The translations under genes were made by a program, and so were the position numbers. DNA of 41,856 nt from positions 1 through 41,856 of the forward strand of contig NZ_JALNUI010000030.1 in assembly GCF_026544205.1 (NCBI RefSeq), read 5' to 3'. Below are positions 29,479-38,385 of the stretch, in pieces. Within the stretch, counting starts at the first letter, position 1. Every line of letters starts with the position of its first letter. The notes beneath the pieces were generated by a model. It searched no databases. It was not told where the DNA came from and saw only the letters and a list, made by a program, of their open reading frames with translations. The stretch comes from Curtobacterium sp. GC_Cur_3. Lineage in GTDB: Bacteria > Actinomycetota > Actinomycetes > Actinomycetales > Microbacteriaceae.

Positions 29479-29518
29479 GCGGCCGAACCGTCCGCCCGGA
29501 CCGCGCGGCCCAGGTCGC

Positions 29519-29703
29519 CCGAGACACCCCCGTCTCGGCGACCACGAGGCGTTCCGCACAGACGGGGGCGTCTCACGCCGCTTCATCGACTGTCCCGGAC
29601 GCGAAACGCCGGCGTTCCGCACAGACGGGGGCGTCTCACGCGGCCTCACCGGCAGTCGCGCACGCGAGACACCGGCGCCCCAAGCAGACGGGGGTGTCTC
29701 ACA
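29519..29703. repeat. Second GTCTC/GAGAC repeat cluster
   Basis: GAGACACCCCCGTCTCGG at 29521 is a palindrome of the same type as in 23337-23690. A 30-bp unit, starting GGCGTTCCGCACAGACGGGG, occurs at 29548-29577 and 29611-29640 (period 63), with a degenerate copy at about 29674-29702. It ends 23 nt before the parE stop. Confidence 0.8.
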
Positions 29704-29725
29704 ATGTCAGTACCGCGCAGCGGCG

Positions 29726-31852
29726 CTACACGTCGATGCGGTCGCGGTCCAGACCCTCGCCGGCCAGGATGAACTCCTTGCGCGGCGCGACGTCGTTCCC
29801 CATCAGCAGCTCGAAGACCTTCGCAGCGGACTCGGCGTGGGGCACCTGGACCCGGCGAAGGGTGCGGTGCGCACGGTCCATCGTCGTCTCCGCGAGCTGG
29901 TCGGCGTCCATCTCGCCGAGCCCCTTGTAGCGCTGGATCGGCTCCTGGTACTTCTTGCCCGACCGCGCCAGCTTCTTCAGCACGGCCTGGAGTTCCTGCT
30001 CGGAGTACGTGTAGAGCGTGTCGTTCGGCTTGCCGCGGTTGATCACGACGACCCGGTGCAGCGGCGGCACCGCGGCGAACACCCGACCCTGCTCGATCAT
30101 CGGCCGCATGTACCGGAAGAAGAGCGTCAGGAGCAGCGTGCGGATGTGGGCGCCGTCGACGTCGGCGTCGGACATGATGATGACCTTGCCGTAGCGGGCC
30201 TGGTCGAGCTCGAACGTCCGACCGGACCCGGCGCCGATCACCTGGATGATCGAGGCGCACTCGGCGTTCGAGAGCATGTCCGACACGGACGCCTTCTGCA
30301 CGTTGAGGATCTTGCCGCGGATGGGCAGGAGCGCCTGGTACTCGCTGTTGCGCGCGAGCTTGGCGGTGCCGAGCGCGGAGTCACCCTCGACGATGAAGAG
30401 CTCGGTGCCCTCGACGTCGTTCGAGCGGCAGTCCGCGAGCTTCGTCGGCAGGGAGGAGTTCTCGAGCGCGTTCTTACGGCGCTGGGTCTCCTTGTGCGCC
30501 CGGGCCGAGATACGGGTCTTCATCTCCGCGACGACCTTCTCGAGCAGTGCCGCGGCCTGCGCCTTCTCGGTGCGCTGCGTCGACGTGAGGATCTCGGTCA
30601 TCCGCTTGGAGACGACCGAGTCCACGACACGACGGACCGCGGGCGTCCCGAGGATCTCCTTCGTCTGACCCTCGAACTGCGGTTCCGGCAGCCGGACGGT
30701 CAGCACGGCGGTCAGGCCGGCGAGCACGTCGTCCTTCTCGAGCTTGTCCTGCCCGAGCTTGAGCTTGCGGGCGTTGGCCTCGACCTGGGTCCGGACGGCC
30801 TTCACCAGCCCGGCCTCGAAGCCCGTCTGGTGGGTACCGCCCTTCGGCGTGGCGATGATGTTGACGAAGCTGCGCAGCACGGTCTCGTAGCCGTCGCCCC
30901 AGCGCAGGGCGACGTCGACCTCGCAGGTGCGCTCGACCTCGGTCGACACCATGTGGCCCTTGTCGTCGAGCATCGGCACGGTCTCCTTGAACGTGCCCGA
31001 GCCCTGGATGCGCCAGACGTCGGTCTTCGCGCCGTCGACGGCGAGGTGCTCGACGAACTCGCCGATGCCGCCCTCGTACCGGAAGCGCTCGACGACGGGC
31101 CCCTCGGCGACCTCGACCCCCGTCGCAGCGGCGCGCTCGGCGGCAGCGGTGATGGCTGCAGGGCGCTCGTCGGTGATGGTGAGCCCGAGGCCTGGCACCA
31201 GGAACGCGGTCTGGCGTGCTCGGTTGACCAGGTCGGACATGCTGAAGGCGGCGTCCCTGGTGAAGATCTGCCGGTCGGCCCAGTACCGCACCCGCGACCC
31301 GGTGACGCCCTTCTTGACCTTGCCGACCACGCGCAGTTCGCTGCCCGAGGTGAACGGGCTGAAGGGCGCGTCCGGCCCGATGCCGTCCGAGTCGTCGAAC
31401 AGGCCGGGCTCACCGCGGTGGAACGACATGGCGTAGGTCTTGCCGCCGCGGTCGACCTCGACGTCGAGACGCTCCGACAGCGCGTTGACGACGGAGGCAC
31501 CGACACCGTGCAGACCGCCGGACGCCGCGTACGACCCCGACCCGAACTTGCCGCCGGCGTGGAGCTTCGTGAAGACGACCTCCACCCCGGTCAGGCCGGT
31601 CTTCGGCTCGACGTCGACGGGGATGCCGCGGGCGGTGTCGGTGACCTGGACGGAGCCGTCCGGGAACAACCGCACACCGATCTCGTCACCGTGTCCGGCG
31701 AGGGCTTCGTCGACCGAGTTGTCGATGATCTCCCACAGGCAGTGCATGAGGCCACGGGAGTCCGTCGACCCGATGTACATGCCGGGACGCTTCCGGACTG
31801 CCTCGAGTCCTTCGAGGACGGAGAGATGCCGTGCGGAGTAGTCGGAGCTCAC
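29726..31852 (-). CDS. parE: DNA topoisomerase IV subunit B
   Basis: 708 residues. GHKL ATPase: EIIDNSVDEALAGHG (Mg/ATP site), DTARGIPVDV and GGLHGVGASVVNALS lid motif. A transducer domain follows, then the TOPRIM domain with ELFIVEGDSALGTAKL (catalytic Glu) and IIMSDADVDGAHIRTL (DxD), ending in the RYKGLGEMDADQLAETTMD tail domain. It supplies ATP-driven gate opening to ParC. It starts at GTG 31852 with TAGGCT 6 nt upstream; a leaderless mRNA is likely although GGGAGG overlaps the gap. Divergent from the DUF7455-like gene. Confidence 0.93.
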   Translation of the reverse strand: MSSDYSARHLSVLEGLEAVRKRPGMYIGSTDSRGLMHCLWEIIDNSVDEALAGHGDEIGVRLFPDGSVQVTDTARGIPVDVEPKTGLTGVEVVFTKLHAGGKFGSGSYAASGGLHGVGASVVNALSERLDVEVDRGGKTYAMSFHRGEPGLFDDSDGIGPDAPFSPFTSGSELRVVGKVKKGVTGSRVRYWADRQIFTRDAAFSMSDLVNRARQTAFLVPGLGLTITDERPAAITAAAERAAATGVEVAEGPVVERFRYEGGIGEFVEHLAVDGAKTDVWRIQGSGTFKETVPMLDDKGHMVSTEVERTCEVDVALRWGDGYETVLRSFVNIIATPKGGTHQTGFEAGLVKAVRTQVEANARKLKLGQDKLEKDDVLAGLTAVLTVRLPEPQFEGQTKEILGTPAVRRVVDSVVSKRMTEILTSTQRTEKAQAAALLEKVVAEMKTRISARAHKETQRRKNALENSSLPTKLADCRSNDVEGTELFIVEGDSALGTAKLARNSEYQALLPIRGKILNVQKASVSDMLSNAECASIIQVIGAGSGRTFELDQARYGKVIIMSDADVDGAHIRTLLLTLFFRYMRPMIEQGRVFAAVPPLHRVVVINRGKPNDTLYTYSEQELQAVLKKLARSGKKYQEPIQRYKGLGEMDADQLAETTMDRAHRTLRRVQVPHAESAAKVFELLMGNDVAPRKEFILAGEGLDRDRIDV

Positions 31853-31858
31853 CTCCCG

Positions 31859-31864
31859 AGCCTA
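31859..31864 (-). promoter_or_regulatory. -10 hexamer TAGGCT, leaderless start of parE
   Basis: Minus-strand TAGGCT ends 6 nt before the GTG at 31852, the same hexamer as for the hydrolase gene at 10086-10091. Confidence 0.55.
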
Positions 31865-32019
31865 CCCAGCACGACCGACACCACCCGCCTGACACTCGCA
31901 CTGGGGACGATCGGTCCGCGCTGAGCGAAATGGGCGCACACAATGCCGTACATCCAGGCATCACGTGTTGAAATGGTGCAACCAGGAAGCACCACCTGCA
32001 ATCCGTGAGGAGCACAGCA

Positions 32020-32244
32020 ATGACCCAGACCGTGCAGGACCTCTCCATCGACGACGTCAGCAACCACCAGCTCACCGCTGCCGACCGGTGTGACAGCTGC
32101 GGTGCGCAGGCCTACATCCGAGCCACCATGGCCAGCGGTGAACTGTTCTTCTGCGCCCACCACGGCGCCGAGTTCAAGGACAAGCTCGCCGCCACCGCCA
32201 TCGAGTGGCACGACGAGAGCAGCCGACTCCGCGAGTCGAAGTAA
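32020..32244 (+). CDS. Small zinc-binding protein (DUF7455-like)
   Basis: 74 residues from ATG 32020; TGAGGAG at 32006-32012 is the ribosome site. Core motif LTAADRCDSCGAQAYIRATM, then GELFFCAHHGAEFKDKL: a CxxC pair and a CxxH pair that likely hold one zinc ion. Short proteins of this kind are widespread in actinobacteria and are often found near sigA and the topoisomerase IV genes, as here. Function unknown. Two stacked hairpins follow it. Confidence 0.85.
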   Translation: MTQTVQDLSIDDVSNHQLTAADRCDSCGAQAYIRATMASGELFFCAHHGAEFKDKLAATAIEWHDESSRLRESK

Positions 32245-32260
32245 GCACCACGCACCAGCA

Positions 32261-32292
32261 ACGGGCCCGGATCCACCAGGATCCGGGCCCGT
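32261..32292 (+). terminator. Terminator of the small zinc-protein gene
   Basis: ACGGGCCCGGATCC and GGATCCGGGCCCGT pair perfectly (14 bp) around ACCA, 17 nt after the stop. Confidence 0.88.
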
Positions 32293-32327
32293 CGTCGTTC
32301 ACCAGCGCAGACACACCGGCAGCAACG

Positions 32328-32376
32328 GCCTGGAGGCCCGGCACCGGTCTCGTGGACCGGTGGCGGGCCTCCAGGC
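32328..32376 (-). terminator. Terminator of the sigA-murT-gatD operon
   Basis: GCCTGGAGGCCCG / CGGGCCTCCAGGC outer stem with a CACCGGTC/GACCGGTG inner stem, 20 nt beyond the gatD-like stop. Same arm family as 8799-8844. Confidence 0.88.
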
Positions 32377-32395
32377 GGTCGCCGTCAGCGCGTGG

Positions 32396-33169
32396 TCAGG
32401 CGATGCGCTTGAACGCCTTGTCGACGAACCGGTCGACGGTGGCGCGCGCTTCGCGCGCGTACCGGTCGATGCTCGCCGTGCGGTCGGGGTCCGGTGCGTA
32501 GGACCGGCCGACACGCTCCGCGGCCGCGGCCAGGACGGCGTCGGTGAGGGCCGGGTTCAGCGGCAGGAGCGGGCCCTGCGCGTGTGTGCCGAAGGAGGTG
32601 CCGCGGACAGCACCCTCGACCGGGGAACCGGCCTGGTTCCCGCCGCCGGACACGACGTCCGCGAACGGGGTGACCCCGGAACCGAGCTCGATCCGCGTGG
32701 CGTGGTCCTCGAACGCAGCGAGCCGCTTCGACGCGCCGGCGAGCAGCGGGTAGCGGGTCTCGAGCACGAAGTAGTTGACGCGACGCTCGGCACCGCGGAC
32801 CGCGCGGGCGTCGAACACACCGAAGCCCTGCACCGGCGCACCGTCGGTCGGGACGACCTCGTTCGTCGCCAGGTCGAAGCCGCCACCGAGTGCGACCACG
32901 GGGACACCGGCGGCAGCGAGGTCACGGAGAGGAGCCGCGATCCGGGCGACGTCGGCGCCGAGGGACCGCATCGCGCTGAGCGGACCGTTCCCGATGACGA
33001 CCACGTCGGCCGCGGTGGGCAGGTCGTCACCCGGGGCGTACTCGACGACCTCCGTCGGGAGGTCGGCGGCGTCGGCACGGCGGGTCAGGGCGACCACGTT
33101 GCCGCGGTCCCCCGACACCCCCATCTGCCGCGGGTACACGTGCAGGATGGTCAGGCGATCGGCCGTCAT
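32396..33169 (-). CDS. gatD: GatD-like protein lacking glutaminase catalytic residues
   Basis: 257 residues, class I glutamine amidotransferase fold of the CobB/CobQ type, partner of MurT. Family features: ILHVYPRQMGVSGDRGNVVAL at the N-terminus, SGGGNQAGSPVEGAVRGTSF and GPLLPLNPALTD. In known GatD the glutaminase needs a Cys in an ICGGYQLLG-like elbow and a His in a THLHGP-like segment. Here these are VALGGGFDLAT (Gly95 for Cys, Asp99 for Gln) and GTHAQGP (Gln198 for His). The whole protein has no cysteine, so it cannot release ammonia from glutamine by the known route. The ATG overlaps the murT stop (ATGA). It keeps the MurT-partner architecture and is not a decayed gene: codon use is normal and the frame intact. 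I infer a structural subunit with a changed amine donor. Confidence 0.85.
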   Translation of the reverse strand: MTADRLTILHVYPRQMGVSGDRGNVVALTRRADAADLPTEVVEYAPGDDLPTAADVVVIGNGPLSAMRSLGADVARIAAPLRDLAAAGVPVVALGGGFDLATNEVVPTDGAPVQGFGVFDARAVRGAERRVNYFVLETRYPLLAGASKRLAAFEDHATRIELGSGVTPFADVVSGGGNQAGSPVEGAVRGTSFGTHAQGPLLPLNPALTDAVLAAAAERVGRSYAPDPDRTASIDRYAREARATVDRFVDKAFKRIA

Positions 33170-34425
33170 GCGGTCTTCTCCAGGTCCGGGTGGCCGAGGG
33201 CCTTCCGGGCGATCATCATGATCTCGTAGTTGACGATGAAGTTCTTCGTGCCGGTGCTCGTCGTGCCGAGGCCCTGCATGAGCCTGATCGCGGCCTCGAC
33301 GTCGGGTTCGACTCGGCCGATCCGGACTCCGGCGTGCTCGAGGGCGATCGCGATCTGCCAGGCCTTGTCACCGGAGACGACGTCGACGTGGTCGAGCTTG
33401 GAGAAGTCGATGTCGTAGATCCACGAGATGTCCGGTGTGCCCTCGTCGATCGCCATGAGCACCTGCTCGGGGTGCTCCGGCAGTGCGTCGAGGTTGAGCT
33501 GCAGGCTCGCGGCGTTCTTGAACATCGTGAACTCGGCGGACTCGCCGGCGATGGGCAGGCGTTCACCGCGGCCGTACGCAGGCTTCATCGTCGAGAAGGC
33601 CCGGGTGACGGCGTCGGTGCGGAACTGGGCTCCGAGGGCCGCACTGGCCGTCGCGGTGGCCGCTGCGGCGTCGACCGCGTAGTGCAGGCCACGCGCGGGC
33701 AGGCGCACGGCGATGTCCGATCCCCCGAAGGCGATCGTCGCGGCGTCACCGGTGTGCTCGGTGACCTCGGCGTCGATGACCGACTGCTCGGCGTCGGCGC
33801 GGTCGAAGTCGTCCGCGTTCTGCAGACCGTTCGGGCTGGCGGCCACGATGGCGGCGCTCGCGCCGAAGCGCAGGACCCGCTGGCCGGCGACCGCACTGTA
33901 GGCGTCGAGGAACTGGTCGTCGTGGTTCGTGATGACGTTCGCGGTCGACAGTGCCGCCGTGTCGAGCATCATCGTCGCCACGCGCTCGGTCTCGAAGAAC
34001 CGGTAGAGCTGGTCCACCTGCACGTTGAGCATCGTCACGGTGGACGGCGACAGGATGCCGGCGAGCTCGACGGCGAAGGCCTCGTCGACCTCGAGGATCC
34101 CGATGTCCGCCTTGAGCCGCCCGGTGAGCGACACCTCGGACAGGAGCGCCGACGCGATGCCCTGCGGCAGGTTGGCGCCCGACGGGTTGGTGAAGACCCG
34201 CAGCCCGTGCGCCCGGACGATGTCCGAGATCATGTGCGTCGTCGTGGACTTGCCGTTCGACCCCAGCACGAAGACGACCCCGTTGGGGAACTGCTTCGTG
34301 ACGCGCTGCAGGAAGTCCGGCACGAGCTTCAGGACGATGAAGCCCGGGTAGGCGGACCCCCCACCCCGCGCACGTGCGAGGGCGCGGAGGATCCGCCCGA
34401 TGAGGATCGGGATGAAGAAACGCAA
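33166..34425 (-). CDS. murT: MurT-like Mur ligase, cysteine-free
   Basis: 419 residues. Mur ligase ATP-binding core: P-loop VLGSNGKSTTTH (55-63), ILEVDEAF (110-117), NVQVDQLYRFFE (134-145), YGRGERLPI (284-292) and PDISWIYDIDF (331-341), then the C-terminal MurT domain. MurT with GatD normally amidates the alpha-carboxyl of D-Glu in lipid II. Differences: the Cys4 zinc ribbon usually inserted in the central domain is absent and no cysteine remains; the KNPAG-type motif is KNAAS (303-307); the ADGxDVSW loop is shortened to DEGTPDISW. The start is TTG 34425, 8 nt after the sigA stop and without a clear ribosome site, so it probably depends on coupling to sigA translation. Nucleotide binding looks intact. 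Confidence 0.88.
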   Translation of the reverse strand: MRFFIPILIGRILRALARARGGGSAYPGFIVLKLVPDFLQRVTKQFPNGVVFVLGSNGKSTTTHMISDIVRAHGLRVFTNPSGANLPQGIASALLSEVSLTGRLKADIGILEVDEAFAVELAGILSPSTVTMLNVQVDQLYRFFETERVATMMLDTAALSTANVITNHDDQFLDAYSAVAGQRVLRFGASAAIVAASPNGLQNADDFDRADAEQSVIDAEVTEHTGDAATIAFGGSDIAVRLPARGLHYAVDAAAATATASAALGAQFRTDAVTRAFSTMKPAYGRGERLPIAGESAEFTMFKNAASLQLNLDALPEHPEQVLMAIDEGTPDISWIYDIDFSKLDHVDVVSGDKAWQIAIALEHAGVRIGRVEPDVEAAIRLMQGLGTTSTGTKNFIVNYEIMMIARKALGHPDLEKTA

Positions 34426-34433
34426 CCGTCGGC

Positions 34434-35717
<1,284 letters not shown>

Positions 35718-35975
35718 GCGATCACCTCTCTCGTCGTGCCACGTTCATGGGGTCGTGGCCTTCCCTCTGCACCCAGGGCCGGCGCCGCAGTTCCCCCGCG
35801 TCACTGGCCCGTCGCTCTTGGCGGTGCTGCACGTCCAGAGCAGCGACACCACCCGGTCAGGGCAGCGACTCCACGCGTTCGGGGCAGCACTAGGACCCAT
35901 GTCAAGTCCCCCGACGAAACGCGCGCCCCGAATGGAGCACCTGTACACGGGAGACCCGAACGGGTCCGGTCTTCA
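35718..35975 (-). other. sigA leader / MFS downstream spacer
   Basis: 258 nt without a gene. It contains a small GACCCG-AA-CGGGTC hairpin (35953-35966), possibly the end of MFS transcription. The sigA promoter must lie here; I could not place its -10 with confidence. Confidence 0.4.
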
Positions 35976-37295
35976 TTATTGCACGGTCCGCTTCCGCAGG
36001 CGTGCAACGAGTGCAACCCAGAGTGGTGCCACCCGTATTCCGTCCTGCGCGTGCATCTGGGCGCGCGTCCGACGGCGGGCGTGCAGCAGCATCCCGACGC
36101 CGAACCCGACCACGACGTACTGCACGGTGAGCGCGACCCGGAAGTTCGACCAGGCGAAGACGGTGTCCCCCGTGACCCGGGCGACCGCGTCGAGGAGCAC
36201 GCCGATGAGGAACATCATCACGAAGGCCGCCAGGAAGCCCCCGACGTTGACGACGCCGTTCGCCGACCCGAGGGAGCCCATCGGGTTGAACGAGCGGGCG
36301 AAGTCGAACCCGATGAGCGAGCCGGGCCCTCCGATGCCCATCGCCACGACGAGCAGCACGAGGAGCCAGGTCGGCGGGTGCCCCGGCCAGACGAGCACGA
36401 ACGTCCACACGACCCCGAGCAGGACGACCACGCCGAGCACCAGGTTCGACCGACGGAGCGGGTACCGGGCACAGAGCACGCCGAGGAGCGGCCCCGCGAC
36501 GAACCCGACGGCGACGATCACGGTGAGGAAGCCGGCGGCCTCGGTCGAGGAGTACCCGAGCCCGCGGAGCATCGGCACGCCCCACAGCAGGCTGAACACC
36601 GTGCCCGAGGACTGGGTGACGTAGTGCGACCAGAACCCGAGCTGCGTGCCGGGGCGGCGGAGTGCGTGCCCGAACGTGTGGAACGCCGCCGACCAGGTGT
36701 GCGGCAGCGGGATCGTGTCGGTGCGCACGGGGACGGGGCCGTTCCGCACGAAGACGAACGCCAGGACGAGCCCGACGGCACTCGCCGCTGCGGCCACCCC
36801 GAACGCCACCGTCCAGCCGGCGCTGTGCAGCAGCAGCGCGAAGGGGAACGCCGACGCGATCTGGCCGACCTGCCCGAGGTTGCCCGTCCACTGCGAGATC
36901 TGCGGCAGGATCCGGCCGCTGAACCACATCGGCAGAAGGCGGATCACCGAGATGAAGGTCATGGCGTCCCCGGCACCGACCAGGACCCGCCCGACCACCG
37001 CCGGGCCGATCGTGGGTGACACCGCGACGACGGCCTGCCCGAGCACGAGCAGCAGGGCCCCGAGCAGCACGAGGCGCCGCGGGCCGATCCGGTCGAGGGC
37101 GATCCCGACGGGGATCTGCAGCCCCGCGTACACGGCGATCTGCACGACCGCCAGGGTGGACAGGACGGCGGCGGAGACCGCGAAGCGGTCCTGCGCGTCC
37201 ACGCCGGACACACCGAGCGAGGACCGCTGCACGACCGCCAGGACGTACGCGAGGACCGCGACGCCCCACACGACGAAGGCACGGCGGGAGTTCAC
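35976..37295 (-). CDS. Major facilitator superfamily transporter
   Basis: 439 residues, 12 predicted membrane helices. MFS signature between helices 2 and 3: GIALDRIGPRRLVLLG (Asp-Arg-xGxRR). The second-half equivalent is ARYPLRRSNLVLG. MWFSGRILPQISQWTGNLGQ in the fourth-fifth helix region resembles drug/organic anion and nitrate-type MFS porters, but the substrate cannot be fixed. GTG 37295 lies 6 nt after TAGCCT, so probably leaderless. The C-terminal tail is basic (ARLRKRTVQ). Upstream of sigA in the same direction with a 258-nt gap. Confidence 0.88.
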   Translation of the reverse strand: MNSRRAFVVWGVAVLAYVLAVVQRSSLGVSGVDAQDRFAVSAAVLSTLAVVQIAVYAGLQIPVGIALDRIGPRRLVLLGALLLVLGQAVVAVSPTIGPAVVGRVLVGAGDAMTFISVIRLLPMWFSGRILPQISQWTGNLGQVGQIASAFPFALLLHSAGWTVAFGVAAAASAVGLVLAFVFVRNGPVPVRTDTIPLPHTWSAAFHTFGHALRRPGTQLGFWSHYVTQSSGTVFSLLWGVPMLRGLGYSSTEAAGFLTVIVAVGFVAGPLLGVLCARYPLRRSNLVLGVVVLLGVVWTFVLVWPGHPPTWLLVLLVVAMGIGGPGSLIGFDFARSFNPMGSLGSANGVVNVGGFLAAFVMMFLIGVLLDAVARVTGDTVFAWSNFRVALTVQYVVVGFGVGMLLHARRRTRAQMHAQDGIRVAPLWVALVARLRKRTVQ

Positions 37296-37301
37296 CCGAC
37301 A

Positions 37302-37307
37302 AGGCTA
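37302..37307 (-). promoter_or_regulatory. -10 hexamer TAGCCT, leaderless start of the MFS gene
   Basis: Minus-strand TAGCCT ends 6 nt before the GTG at 37295. Confidence 0.55.
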
Positions 37308-37386
37308 GCGGCGCGGCCCCGCCGCCAGGACGAGCTGTGGAGGACGCGCGCTGCGTGGACGGCTGTGGAGGGGCCTCCTGGCTGGG

Positions 37387-38301
37387 TCAGTCGTCGGAGG
37401 CGTCCCGGCGGTCCGCCAGGAAGCGCTCCAGCTCGGCCGCGATCGCGTCGGCCGTGGGGACCTCGCCGTCGACGCCGGTGAGGGGCGAGCCGACGGGGTT
37501 GCCCTCCATGTAGGTGTCGTGGCGTTCCTCGAGCGCCGCGACGAGGCGCTGCAGCTCGCCGTTGCCGGCGACCTGCTCGTCGACGCGGAGCGCGAACTCG
37601 CGACCCTCTTCACGCAGGGCGTCCGTCGGGAAGATCAGCCCGGTCGCGGCGGCGATCCCGGACAGGGCGGCCACCGCGGCGTCGGGGTACTCCGTGTCGG
37701 AGAGGTAGTGCGGGACGAGGAGCACCAGGCCCGTCACCTGGCGCTCGAGCTCGGTGAGACGGTGCTCGACGAGGTGCAGGACGTTCGCCGGCGCCTGGGT
37801 CTCCGGCTTCCAGACGCTCATCGACTCGATGAGGTCGGCGCGCGTGCCCGACACGGTGAGGCTGACGGGGCGGGTGTGCGGCACGGGCATCGGGATCGAC
37901 TGCACCCACGTCGTGTCCACGACCTGGAGCTCGGCGGCGAGGTCGGTCACCGCGCGGACGAACCGGTTCCACTGGAAGTCGGGTTCGTAGCCGGAGAGGA
38001 AGAGGAAGGGCTGCCCGATCTCGTCGCGCACCAGGTGCAGGGCGAGCCGCGGCGGTTCGATGTCGGTGATGTGGTCGTGCTCGAACGTGATCACCGGGCG
38101 ACGGGCACGCCAGTCGAGCAGCGCGTCCGGGTCGAACTCGGCGACGAGCCGGGTGTCCAGCCGCTCGAGGATCGAGGTGGTCACCTGGGCGACCGCCGAG
38201 CCGGCGTCCGCGAACCCGGTGAGTCCGGCGACCAGGTGCAGGCCGGTGGGGACCGTCGGGGCGGACTCGTCGAACGTGTAGAGGTCCTCGGGGCGGTTCA
38301 C
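37387..38301 (-). CDS. PAC2 family protein (proteasome-assembly-chaperone-like)
   Basis: 304 residues from GTG 38301; the long in-frame upstream extension runs into the divergent pepA gene and is rejected. PAC2 fold: LHLVAGLTGFADAGSAVAQV at the N-terminus, RPVITFEHDHITDIEPPRL, FLFLSGYEPDFQWNRFVRAV, and VVDTTWVQSIPMPVPHTRP. A C-terminal helical part (about 240-300) is acidic. PAC2 proteins chaperone proteasome assembly in eukaryotes; the actinobacterial homologues are uncharacterised and no proteasome gene is seen here. TAGCAT lies 7 nt upstream of the start. Divergent from leucyl aminopeptidase (84 nt), so a shared link to protein turnover is possible. Confidence 0.87.
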   Translation of the reverse strand: MNRPEDLYTFDESAPTVPTGLHLVAGLTGFADAGSAVAQVTTSILERLDTRLVAEFDPDALLDWRARRPVITFEHDHITDIEPPRLALHLVRDEIGQPFLFLSGYEPDFQWNRFVRAVTDLAAELQVVDTTWVQSIPMPVPHTRPVSLTVSGTRADLIESMSVWKPETQAPANVLHLVEHRLTELERQVTGLVLLVPHYLSDTEYPDAAVAALSGIAAATGLIFPTDALREEGREFALRVDEQVAGNGELQRLVAALEERHDTYMEGNPVGSPLTGVDGEVPTADAIAAELERFLADRRDASDD

Positions 38302-38308
38302 CGTCCCA

Positions 38309-38314
38309 ATGCTA
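38309..38314 (-). promoter_or_regulatory. -10 hexamer TAGCAT, leaderless start of the PAC2 gene
   Basis: Minus-strand TAGCAT ends 7 nt before the GTG at 38301. Confidence 0.5.
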
Positions 38315-38373
38315 GGCGGGGGTGCAGACACCACCGGCCACGACGCCCACGCCGACAGCGAACAGTGCCTGGA

Positions 38374-38379
38374 TAGGGT
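38374..38379 (+). promoter_or_regulatory. -10 hexamer TAGGGT, leaderless start of pepA
   Basis: TAGGGT ends 6 nt before the ATG at 38386; the GGAG between them is only 1 nt from the ATG, too close to act as a ribosome site. Confidence 0.6.
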
Positions 38380-38385
38380 TGGAGC

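Noticed and set aside
29726..31852. Assignment of this gene as gyrB
   Set aside because: It pairs with the convergent parC and has ParE-type features; GyrA/GyrB normally sit together near dnaA/recF, which are not here. GyrB cannot be fully excluded without comparing the other copy.
35900..35905. TTGACA as the -35 of the sigA promoter
   Set aside because: No acceptable -10 is found 16-19 nt downstream; the nearest TAGTGC is only 7 nt away.
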